Program-made: the position numbers and the translations under genes
The notes under the pieces: generated by a model
Database searches by the model: none
The model's input: the letters and a program-made list of their open reading frames with translations, nothing else
Told to the model about the DNA's origin: nothing
Shown: piece by piece, positions 12,083 to 20,417 of the stretch
Layout: every line of letters starts with the position of its first letter
Numbering within the stretch: the first letter of the stretch is position 1
IMG/VR virus record: IMGVR_UViG_3300027752_000032
Location: 1 to 46,235 of that record
From: a virus
Direction: 5' to 3' (one strand)
Length of the DNA: 46,235 nucleotides

Positions 12083-13708
12083 ATGGAATATAATAACTAT
12101 TACTGGCTGAATGAAGACAGCCGTACTTTTTTATCAAGGGGATATATAACAGAAACCCCTGAACAAAGAATCAAAGACATTGCTATTAAAGCAGAAAAGT
12201 ATTTGAATATAAAAGGATTTGCAGAAAAGTTTGAACACTACATGGCTAAAGGGTATTACTCTTTGTCAACTCCAGTGTGGATTAACTTTGGTAAAGCAAA
12301 AGGATTACCTATCAGTTGTTACGGATCTAACGTAGATGACAACTTGGACAGTATATTAAATGCTGGCCGTGAAATTGGAATGATGTCTAAGTATGGAGGT
12401 GGAACTTCAGCTTACTTAGGAAATATTAGAGAAAGAGGTGCTCCTATTTCTACCGGTGGATTTGCAGATGGACCAATTCATTATGCTAAGATATATGATA
12501 CTGTAGTAGATGTATGTAAACAATCTGAAGCAAGACGTGGAGCATGTGCAGTGTACTTACCTGTAGAGCATGCTGACATTTTAGAGTTTTTAGATATTGG
12601 GACAGATGGTAATCCCATTCAGAACCTTCAATATGGTGTCACAGTTGGTGATGTTTGGATGGAAGAGATGAAAGCAGGAGACAAAAGCAAACGTAAAGTA
12701 TGGGCCAAGATTATTCAAAACAGAAGTGAGATTGGTTTTCCATACATAATGTTTAAAGATAACTCTAATAACAATTCTCCTTATAAAGAATTAGGTCTTG
12801 AGATCACTGCATCAAATTTATGCTCTGAGATACAATTACCTACAGATAGTTATAACTCCTTTGTTTGTTGCTTAGGATCTATCAACCTGTTACACTGGGA
12901 TGAGATTAAAGAAACAGATGCTGTAGAAACATATGTGTATTTTCTTAATGCTGTAATGGATGAGTTTATTATTAAGGCTGAAACAATGCCCGGTATGAAG
13001 AGAGCTTATAATTTTGCAAAAAATCACAGAGCTGTTGGTCTAGGTGTTATGGGTTACCATTCATTATTTCAATCAAAGCTTATTGAATTTGACTCACTAC
13101 AAGCTAAAGGTTTGAACAGTGAAATATTTAGAACTCTTAAAGACAGAAGTGAAATAGCATCAAGAAAGTTACATACAGAACACGGATACAATTCTATTAG
13201 GGATGGTTATGCTAACACAACTTTAATGGCCATTGCACCTACTAAATCAAGTTCGTTCATTCATGGAGCTGTGAGCATGGGTATTGAGCCTATTAAGTCT
13301 AACTATTTTATTAAAGATCTTGCTAAATCTAAAACAGTATATAAGAATCCTTTCTTAGAAGCTCAATTGGAAAAGCATGGTTTAAATAATCCTAAGACTT
13401 GGCAATCTATACTTAAGAAAGATGGAAGTGTACAACATTTAGACTTTCCTAATAAAGGAGTGTTTAAGTCTTTTGTTGAGATATCCCCTAAAGAGTTAGT
13501 ATTGCAAGCAGCACAAAGACAAAAGTATATTGACCAGTCTCAGTCATTGAATTTAATGATTGATCCATCTGTCTCAGCTAAAGATATAAATAAACTGTAT
13601 ATGTATGCTTGGGAGGAAGGAGTTAAAACTTTATACTATCAATTTAGTAAAAGTTCAGCTCAAGACTTTGCAAGAAATATATTAGAATGTTCTAGTTGTG
13701 AAGGTTAA
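12083..13708 (+). CDS. nrdA: class I ribonucleotide reductase, alpha (catalytic) subunit, short form
   Basis: NrdA reduces ribonucleoside diphosphates using a thiyl radical. The 541-residue product keeps all core residues: redox Cys C79 (PISCYGS), the catalytic N245-x-C247-x-E249 triad (NLCSE), the partner cysteine C262 or C263, the tyrosine pair Y518-Y519 (TLYYQFSKSS) that relays the radical from NrdB, and the C-terminal C536-x-x-C539 shuttle (ECSSCEG). It lacks the N-terminal ATP-cone, so the usual dATP activity switch is absent, as in some short phage and bacterial forms. That would suit a virus that needs dNTPs at high levels. It lies 12 bp after nrdB and ends 1 bp before the convergent gene at 13710, with no terminator seen between them. 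Confidence 0.97.
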   Translation: MEYNNYYWLNEDSRTFLSRGYITETPEQRIKDIAIKAEKYLNIKGFAEKFEHYMAKGYYSLSTPVWINFGKAKGLPISCYGSNVDDNLDSILNAGREIGMMSKYGGGTSAYLGNIRERGAPISTGGFADGPIHYAKIYDTVVDVCKQSEARRGACAVYLPVEHADILEFLDIGTDGNPIQNLQYGVTVGDVWMEEMKAGDKSKRKVWAKIIQNRSEIGFPYIMFKDNSNNNSPYKELGLEITASNLCSEIQLPTDSYNSFVCCLGSINLLHWDEIKETDAVETYVYFLNAVMDEFIIKAETMPGMKRAYNFAKNHRAVGLGVMGYHSLFQSKLIEFDSLQAKGLNSEIFRTLKDRSEIASRKLHTEHGYNSIRDGYANTTLMAIAPTKSSSFIHGAVSMGIEPIKSNYFIKDLAKSKTVYKNPFLEAQLEKHGLNNPKTWQSILKKDGSVQHLDFPNKGVFKSFVEISPKELVLQAAQRQKYIDQSQSLNLMIDPSVSAKDINKLYMYAWEEGVKTLYYQFSKSSAQDFARNILECSSCEG

Positions 13709-13709
13709 T

Positions 13710-14123
13710 TCATTTTCTTAATCCCTTATGATTGTCAATTCTATCTAGGATTTTATTAAGCTCTTCTGTTTTTATTAATCCGGCCATAGAAGCGTTTTTA
13801 AGAGCACTTATAAGTTGTAGTATCATAAAGGGTACTACAACTACTTCGGATAGCCAACCAGTACCTGTAAAGCCTTTCTCCACCATAAGGATTACTGTCA
13901 GGATGGCTATCCAAGCAAAAGTGTTTCTGGTAATTCTTAATGCTTTATATGTTTTAAAGCCCTCTCTTTTACAGCCTGCCCAAACACCAAAGATGCCATC
14001 TAACCATAATACTGAACAAACCGCCAGGTATTGTTCCATGTTTTCCATTGATAAATCAAAAAAGTACGTACACAAGTACGTGCAGAATGCTGTTATGCTC
14101 ACTAATAAGAGTTTAGTTGTCAT
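13710..14123 (-). CDS. holin-like membrane protein (phage_holin_4-type)
   Basis: The 137-residue product has several hydrophobic segments: TTKLLLVSITAFCTYLCTYF near the N-terminus, EQYLAVCSVLWLDGIFGVWAG, TFAWIAILTVILMVEKG and VVVVPFMILQLISALKN. The LDGIFGVWAG...GFKTYKALRITRN arrangement resembles the phage_holin_4 (toxin secretion/phage lysis holin) family, which forms inner-membrane lesions at lysis. The C-terminal tail (KTEELNKILDRIDNHKG) is soluble. I chose ATG 14123, which overlaps the end of the lipoprotein gene by 11 bp; a start at 14165 would add 14 residues inside that gene. Next to a proline-rich lipoprotein, this looks like a lysis pair. Confidence 0.65.
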   Translation of the reverse strand: MTTKLLLVSITAFCTYLCTYFFDLSMENMEQYLAVCSVLWLDGIFGVWAGCKREGFKTYKALRITRNTFAWIAILTVILMVEKGFTGTGWLSEVVVVPFMILQLISALKNASMAGLIKTEELNKILDRIDNHKGLRK

Positions 14124-14532
14124 TGTTAATTTTATTTTCTTTTGATAATCCCACAGGAGTAACAATTCTGATAGGCTTAACAGGTTTAACTGGTCTAACA
14201 GGTTTAGTTATTGGTACAGTTATAGGTCTTTGGTATATTACCGGTGGACTGTTTGTACTTCTAACATTAATATTTGGAACACTATAGTGATTCCAATTTC
14301 TATGTTGCCAATTTTGATTATAATTGTATCTATAAGGATCACGGTTTATAAATTCTCTTATTCTATTATCAAGTATTCTAAACTTAAAGTCTCTAACAGG
14401 GACCGCAAGAGTGTCACCTTTTTCTGTTATTGTCAAAATACTTTTAATTTTATAGCTTGTAGATATATCATATGTACCACAAGATGAGAATGTTATGATT
14501 ATTACTACTGCTAATGCCAATATGTTTCTCAT
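14113..14532 (-). CDS. proline-rich lipoprotein (o-spanin candidate)
   Basis: The 139-residue product starts MRNILALAVVIIITFSSCGT, a lipoprotein signal peptide with a lipobox cysteine at residue 18. The mature part is Asn/Arg/Tyr-rich (DPYRYNYNQNWQHRNWNHY) and then proline-rich with repeated PVKP/PVRP units (TKPVRPVKPVKPIRIVTP). Small outer-membrane lipoproteins rich in proline act as o-spanins (Rz1-like) in lysis of Gram-negative hosts. Its overlap with a holin-like gene fits that, but it is longer than Rz1 and no i-spanin with a coiled coil was found next to it. The frame could also start 4 codons earlier at 14544; 14532 gives the cleaner signal peptide. It follows the 1923-residue gene after an 87-bp gap. 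Confidence 0.6.
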   Translation of the reverse strand: MRNILALAVVIIITFSSCGTYDISTSYKIKSILTITEKGDTLAVPVRDFKFRILDNRIREFINRDPYRYNYNQNWQHRNWNHYSVPNINVRSTNSPPVIYQRPITVPITKPVRPVKPVKPIRIVTPVGLSKENKINNDN

Positions 14533-14567
14533 AATTAGTCTCACTTATCTTTGTATCCTATATAATA

Positions 14568-14590
14568 ATATACACTTTTTTGGTGTATAT
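14568..14590. promoter_or_regulatory. palindrome in the gap before the lipoprotein gene
   Basis: ATATACAC (14568-14575) and GTGTATAT (14583-14590) are exact reverse complements around a 7-base T-rich loop. Neither side is followed by a T-run, so it is a weak terminator candidate. On the minus strand the sequence continues TATTATATAG, similar to the sequence upstream of the 10827 gene, so it may belong to a promoter or operator for the lysis pair. Confidence 0.35.
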
Positions 14591-14631
14591 ATCACACAAA
14601 TTCTCTGATTTAACAAGCAAAAACTAATATT

Positions 14632-17600
14632 TTATTTGATATAGAAATCAGCATTTTTGATATATGACTTCCATTTTTGAATTGAATAGACTATTGGAAA
14701 TACATCCCTGAAGTTTTTATGAACTTTAAATTCACCTTTTCTATCCCCTCTCTGGTATACATATGATGAGTTTGATAAAAACTCTTCTTCATTTCCAGTT
14801 ACTTTTGATAAGCCGTATCTAGCATTTCCAACAATAAACATTTCCAAAAACTCAGACATTTCTGTTACAGATCTAGCTGAGGCTATAGGTGAGTTTGCCA
14901 TTTGATCAATTTGTTTTGCACCAGCAAAAGAAGGCATAAATAATACTAATTCTTTATAAGCTCTATCTGCTTGATATCTTGTTAAGTTCTTAAGTCTTTT
15001 TTCAAAATCACTATCATCATCATCACCTCTTAGAATTCTATCAAATAACATTGATACAAACATCACACTAAACATTATACCTAGTTCACCCATAGATCTA
15101 TAAAAGCCAAACAATTTATTTTTTGCTCTTTGATCCATGTTACCACCTTCACCATATTTTCTTTCTACACCATATTTTTCTTTACTGTAATAGTTTACTT
15201 GGGCATCCATATAATCTTTACCCATTGTTTTAAAATGAAGGTTTTGATTAACAAACACTTCTCTCATTGCATAGTTTATAAAACTCAAAGCAGATTTATA
15301 CCTACCTTCCATCCAACCTAAGTTTTGATCAAAGTATTCTCTTTGGTATCTTGCTCTAATTGCAGGAGCAACCCACTTTTTAAATTGAACTGCAAGGGCT
15401 CCTAAAGTATGAGACTGTAAAACCATCCTATCTTCTTTAGCATAGTTACCATGAATTTGCTTGTTAACTTCTCTAATTTCATTTCTTATTTCATACCTCA
15501 TGTCATCTGACCATTCCACCTTTGTACCATCTTTCTTAACTAAGATATGATAACCTTCTTTCATAACATTTTTATGGGACTTAGTATCAAAATCCATAGC
15601 ATCAAATAATGACAATGAATTTCCATTATCATCTTCAATCATATAATCCATTAATATAGCCATTCCTACTTTAGTCTGTGAATTATATTCAGCAGCATCT
15701 TGCATTATATAACCCCATTCAGTAGCTCTTTGGAACCAACTTTTTCCATCATCAGTTGCTGAAGATTGTTCACGTATGTCTGTCATACTATCCATCATTC
15801 TATATGAATCTACAAAGCCTTCATATTTATTGTTAGGTAGTTTTTTATTATAATCTGCCTTAGCTAAGCCAGGTATAACTCCTAATGTTACTACGTCAAG
15901 TAAATCTTCTGCACCACCATGTGCTGTTCTTTGAACTAATGCTGGCAATGCTCTCTTATTAAATTCCCAAGTTGCTCTTTTAAATGCACTATTAGAATAA
16001 AATCTACCTCCTAAAGATTCTACGTTGTTATTTAATCTACCTATTAAGTAGTTATTAAAGTTACCAAATGGATTAAATGCTACATAAGACAAGGAAGAAA
16101 ACTGAATTATACCATCTGCTATTTTATCAAAAGCTCCTTTAGTTACTAATTCATTATCATAATGAATCATAGACATAAACTTCTTTGCTCTTCTTACAAC
16201 ATTTTTTTGCTGCTCTGTTCGGTTTGCTTTAGTTCCAACATTACTTATAATCTTATCTTTTCCTCTACTCAATAAAGTTAGGCCTGTTGTTGGGGCAGGG
16301 CTATAAGTTCTGTTTTCTATTACCTTTACAAAAGCATTTAGAGTATCATCTATTTGACCCATTGTTTCAAAGTTTTCTGCCATAGCACTAAACTTTAATA
16401 AGCTAGATGCCATATCAGTATCTATTTGACCTAATGCTGGAGTAGCCATTATCTTAGCCATTTTACCATTAAGAATTGCAACCTTATCTTTATACTCGTC
16501 TCTAGTTATTTTATTACTCTTGTACTTTTCTTTTAGTACATCAATATCTTTTTGAACACTTTCTCTTTCTTCATCTGTTCTTGGCCTTCCTGTATAGTAA
16601 ATTGGAAGTTGATTTATTATATATCCTTGATTATCTACTTGTATATTTTTTTGTTGTTGAGTTGTCTTAAACATATTAAATGCTTTAGACCTTACAGCTT
16701 TAGCATAGAGCTTACTATATGTAGTACCCTTTCTACTTACTTGATCAAGTAATCTATTCATTACTAAAGGAGCTCTACCCAGCATGTCTGCTGCTACACC
16801 AATTGGGATTTTTTTAAGTAGATCCTTTTCATACATATCAACATACATATTGTAAAACTCCCTTTGTGCTACAGAAAGCGCATCAGTCTTAGTAGGATCC
16901 ATTATTGAATTGTACTTAGGATTTGACATACTATCACCATTACGTGGTTCTAATACTACTTCTCTATTCTCAACTTTAGGAACATCAAAACTATTTTCTT
17001 TAATTTGAATAGTTCCATCTGCTACACCGTTAACTCTATTGGCTTTTGTATAAGGAATTCTATCATAGTATCTAGCACGGTATGTAATCCAATCAGCTTG
17101 TGGAATACCTGCTTTTCTTTTCCAGTATCCTGTCTCAGATGTACTACCACCAGAATTCCACATTTCATATCTGGATCTTACATCTTTAAACTCCTGTGTA
17201 TATTTGTGATACATACCATCTATAAGCCTACCTTCATCATCTTTTGCTTCTGCTCTAAAGAACTGACTGTATGTTGCTTTTTTATCTGCTAGGTCTTGAT
17301 TATACTTTAAATCTGCTCTACCTTGAGGTGTCTTCATTGCATCATCTAAATTAAATACCGGTCTATATTGATACCAAGTACCCTCATTATCACTCAATAC
17401 AGATCTTAGTTGATCTTGCTTTATATTATATTTATTACCTATTGCTGTTACATAATTACCACTAAAGGTTTTAACTCCGTCAACATCAACAAACTCTAAC
17501 ATAAAGTCATAGAGCTCATTTAAAGGTACTCCTGGATTAAGCTTGACAAGTTTTTGAGCAAGCTTTCTAATTATATCTTCTCTTTGAGCAACCTTATCTA

Positions 17601-20403
17601 AAAGTTTTTGAGTTTGTATTTTTCTTATTTTAGCCATAACAGATAACATTACATCACCTGAAGTATCCATATCTCTAGTTTGGTATTCAACACCATCTAT
17701 ATCTTGTGCAAACTCCATTACTAAGTCTAAATCTTCTTTGGTAAAATAACTTCCTTCTCCTCCGTAGTTATTACTAGACTTTGTTCTTACTTGCTCTTGT
17801 ACGTAATCATATAACGCATCATCAACTATACCTCTGCTTCCCTTGGATCCTCTTAATGCATTTAGTTGTGTTTGTAAAGATAAAATTAAATTTTTCTGTG
17901 TGTTGTTTAACCCAACCAGATCTGTCAATTCATAAAGACCTTTAAATGTTTCTAGGTATTTTTCAAAGTGTAATGCATATGATAAATATTCTGGCTTTGT
18001 TATATTGTTAGGATCTTCCATAAAAGATCTAAACTCTTTTATTTGTGCTAGAGCATCTTGTAATACCTCAGATAAAACAACAGACTGTTGACCCGCATCT
18101 TCAGATAAGGCTATTGCAATGTATGCTATAGTTTTTGAAATTTGATCAATCTCTTTTTTCTGAGTAGACTGGATATAAATACTATTCTTTACTAAAGGGA
18201 TTAGATCTCTTTTAGCAATAAGCTTACCCATATAGTCCTCTAGTAAACCAGCAGCAATATTATATTCAGTAAAATTTTCTGCATCAGTTTTATCTTGCTC
18301 TGTGGTTTCAGTTGTTTGATCTTTACCATTCCAAATTTTATTATAAGCATCACGTTGCTTTTTGGACAATGATTCTTGTTTAGCAGAATTTTTGGATATG
18401 GGTATTAACTTGTTTACCTTATCTAATTGAGTTGAGATAGGGTGTGCATATATTCTGTCATAGTTTACTTCACCGTTAAAAACCTGATCAACCCCGTAAC
18501 CTTCTATTCCAACATTAAAGTGAATAGTTGCCATAGACCATTCATGATAAGATACCTCATAGCCCATGTTCTCAATCATTCTTCTATACAAAGCAACTTG
18601 TAAATTATGTTGAGCTTCTGTATTTAGTTCTGTGATACCATATTGTATAAGTTTACTATCAGCTGCTAAAGGATATTTAACTTTATATTTTTTAATGCCA
18701 TCATCATTTACATCATCTAGATTGTTCTTACTTGTTTTTAAATCTAGAATTTGCACTCTCCCATATTCATCTATAATAAATATATCAGCCATACCGGCTA
18801 TCTTTGTTGCTTCATCAAACAATACTACTTGTGATAAAACAATAGACCCTTGATCTTTAAAGTTTTGTATTATAGTATCCAACGTATCAAAAACTTCTTT
18901 TGCTTTTTCTTTGGATACATTGTCAGTTGTTAAATTTTTAAATGATGCATCAAATGATAGACCACCAATAACACCTTCTAAAAGAGTATCTATTTCATTA
19001 CCAATATCCAAATTAATCTTATGTGCTATTTGTTTATCTTCAGGTAATGTTCCTTTAATAGCTGTTGTAGCTGAGGTGTATATATCTTTAGTTTTATTAG
19101 GATTATAGTATACATGATCTTCTTCATTCAAAACCACAAGTGTATCACCAGCTGCAGCATTCTTTTCAGATACAGAAAATTGATGTATTTCTTGATCTGC
19201 AAGTTGAGCAAGATTATATAGTTGATCTAATATTGGCTTTTGTACATCATTAGCTTCACCTCTTGCAGCCTTTAATTCTTTAGCCTTTTGTTTAGTTAAG
19301 TTATACCTTACATTACCGTTGACTCTCTTCTCTAATTTAAACTGTATACCTTCTGTATTCAATAACTTAGCTATATCACTCATAGATGTAGTAGCTTTAA
19401 TTGCTGATACTGGTAGTTGTTTACCTGTTAAGTATTCGCTTAAATTTTCTATAACACTTTTAAACCACTCTAATAATTCAGCAATCCTATCTAAAAATCC
19501 TTTGGTAGGAGTTGTCTCATATTCTTTTTTGAAGTGTCTGGCTAAAGCTTGCGTTACAATTTCTAAGTCCCTTTCAGTTTCACTGAAGTTTCTAGATTGA
19601 TTATTGTATGCATCTTTAATTTCCTCAGATAATTCAGGAAAGTTAGTTACTGCTTCATCTAATAAATTATTAAACAGTTCTTCATTTTCCATTTTTATTG
19701 CATCTATAAAAGGATGCAACATTTCTTCAATTGCTATTTCATCAGTTACTCTACCTTTAATCAGATATGCAGTGCCATTGTAATAGAAAGATTTTACGTT
19801 GTCAAAACCAACATTTTTTTTATTATACTTCGGTAGGGATTCATGTAATATTCTAGCTTCTGCTACAGATAACATTTTTACATTTACCTGTGGAAACATT
19901 CTTTTAAGATGCATTACTACAGCTCTTGATCTATTAGTATCCCATGATCTTGACTTTTCTAAAATGTCTCTTCTACCAAATGCACTATTGATTGGTTCAA
20001 TCTTATAGCTTTGATTTGTTCTTGTTACTTTAAATGATGATTCATCTATATTATTTATTTCTAAATATCTATAGAACCTTTTCAGATTATTTTCAAGAAA
20101 GGATTCATCATATAATAATGTCTCAGGGTTAGAGTTATTAATTAAAAATTGACCAGCTAGCCTACTACCTATTTTTTCACGTCTTACATTATCTAAAACT
20201 GCTTGACCAAATTCTTTTTGCTTTAAACTAAAAACAATCTCTTGATCAGAAACCATTGACTTAGCCTGTACAGCACTTGGAAAAATGTCAGAATCATTTG
20301 CTTCTTGCCAATTACTAATTACCTGAGAAGTTTTTAGATCAGTTTTGTAAATATCTTTTAATGCTAGATATGCAGCATCATTTCTATTATAACATTTAGC
20401 CAT
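14632..20403 (-). CDS. 1923-aa virion-like protein with PD-(D/E)xK nuclease domain and degenerate HExxH site
   Basis: This giant protein follows the RNA polymerase polypeptide by 14 bp and is probably co-expressed. Residues about 200-330 look like a zincin-type region, but the usual HExxH reads E226-E-M-L-H230, so the first zinc ligand is missing. Residues about 440-620 contain a RecB/Cas4-like PD-(D/E)xK nuclease core: GMAD540IFIID, then ILD554-L-K556, then the Q602-x-x-x-Y606 motif. Such a domain would cut or process DNA. The middle (about 700-1450) is long, helical and charged. Near the C-terminus is a hydrophobic segment (GIMFSVMFVSMLFDRIL) followed by the acidic run GDDDDSD. In crAss-like phages, giant proteins next to the polymerase are thought to be ejected with the DNA; this one fits by place and size. 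The nuclease call is good, the rest unassigned. Confidence 0.75.
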   Translation of the reverse strand: MAKCYNRNDAAYLALKDIYKTDLKTSQVISNWQEANDSDIFPSAVQAKSMVSDQEIVFSLKQKEFGQAVLDNVRREKIGSRLAGQFLINNSNPETLLYDESFLENNLKRFYRYLEINNIDESSFKVTRTNQSYKIEPINSAFGRRDILEKSRSWDTNRSRAVVMHLKRMFPQVNVKMLSVAEARILHESLPKYNKKNVGFDNVKSFYYNGTAYLIKGRVTDEIAIEEMLHPFIDAIKMENEELFNNLLDEAVTNFPELSEEIKDAYNNQSRNFSETERDLEIVTQALARHFKKEYETTPTKGFLDRIAELLEWFKSVIENLSEYLTGKQLPVSAIKATTSMSDIAKLLNTEGIQFKLEKRVNGNVRYNLTKQKAKELKAARGEANDVQKPILDQLYNLAQLADQEIHQFSVSEKNAAAGDTLVVLNEEDHVYYNPNKTKDIYTSATTAIKGTLPEDKQIAHKINLDIGNEIDTLLEGVIGGLSFDASFKNLTTDNVSKEKAKEVFDTLDTIIQNFKDQGSIVLSQVVLFDEATKIAGMADIFIIDEYGRVQILDLKTSKNNLDDVNDDGIKKYKVKYPLAADSKLIQYGITELNTEAQHNLQVALYRRMIENMGYEVSYHEWSMATIHFNVGIEGYGVDQVFNGEVNYDRIYAHPISTQLDKVNKLIPISKNSAKQESLSKKQRDAYNKIWNGKDQTTETTEQDKTDAENFTEYNIAAGLLEDYMGKLIAKRDLIPLVKNSIYIQSTQKKEIDQISKTIAYIAIALSEDAGQQSVVLSEVLQDALAQIKEFRSFMEDPNNITKPEYLSYALHFEKYLETFKGLYELTDLVGLNNTQKNLILSLQTQLNALRGSKGSRGIVDDALYDYVQEQVRTKSSNNYGGEGSYFTKEDLDLVMEFAQDIDGVEYQTRDMDTSGDVMLSVMAKIRKIQTQKLLDKVAQREDIIRKLAQKLVKLNPGVPLNELYDFMLEFVDVDGVKTFSGNYVTAIGNKYNIKQDQLRSVLSDNEGTWYQYRPVFNLDDAMKTPQGRADLKYNQDLADKKATYSQFFRAEAKDDEGRLIDGMYHKYTQEFKDVRSRYEMWNSGGSTSETGYWKRKAGIPQADWITYRARYYDRIPYTKANRVNGVADGTIQIKENSFDVPKVENREVVLEPRNGDSMSNPKYNSIMDPTKTDALSVAQREFYNMYVDMYEKDLLKKIPIGVAADMLGRAPLVMNRLLDQVSRKGTTYSKLYAKAVRSKAFNMFKTTQQQKNIQVDNQGYIINQLPIYYTGRPRTDEERESVQKDIDVLKEKYKSNKITRDEYKDKVAILNGKMAKIMATPALGQIDTDMASSLLKFSAMAENFETMGQIDDTLNAFVKVIENRTYSPAPTTGLTLLSRGKDKIISNVGTKANRTEQQKNVVRRAKKFMSMIHYDNELVTKGAFDKIADGIIQFSSLSYVAFNPFGNFNNYLIGRLNNNVESLGGRFYSNSAFKRATWEFNKRALPALVQRTAHGGAEDLLDVVTLGVIPGLAKADYNKKLPNNKYEGFVDSYRMMDSMTDIREQSSATDDGKSWFQRATEWGYIMQDAAEYNSQTKVGMAILMDYMIEDDNGNSLSLFDAMDFDTKSHKNVMKEGYHILVKKDGTKVEWSDDMRYEIRNEIREVNKQIHGNYAKEDRMVLQSHTLGALAVQFKKWVAPAIRARYQREYFDQNLGWMEGRYKSALSFINYAMREVFVNQNLHFKTMGKDYMDAQVNYYSKEKYGVERKYGEGGNMDQRAKNKLFGFYRSMGELGIMFSVMFVSMLFDRILRGDDDDSDFEKRLKNLTRYQADRAYKELVLFMPSFAGAKQIDQMANSPIASARSVTEMSEFLEMFIVGNARYGLSKVTGNEEEFLSNSSYVYQRGDRKGEFKVHKNFRDVFPIVYSIQKWKSYIKNADFYIK

Positions 20404-20417
20404 CTCTTATTTTTTTA

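Noticed and set aside
13732-14145. Plus-strand frame of 137 codons opposite the holin-like gene
   Set aside because: The minus-strand frame shows proper membrane helices and overlaps its neighbour in a gene-like manner; the plus-strand one has no recognisable features.
14568-14590. Palindrome considered as an intrinsic terminator
   Set aside because: The stem is only A/T-rich with 8 bp and lacks a following T-run on either strand, so it is listed as a regulatory palindrome only.
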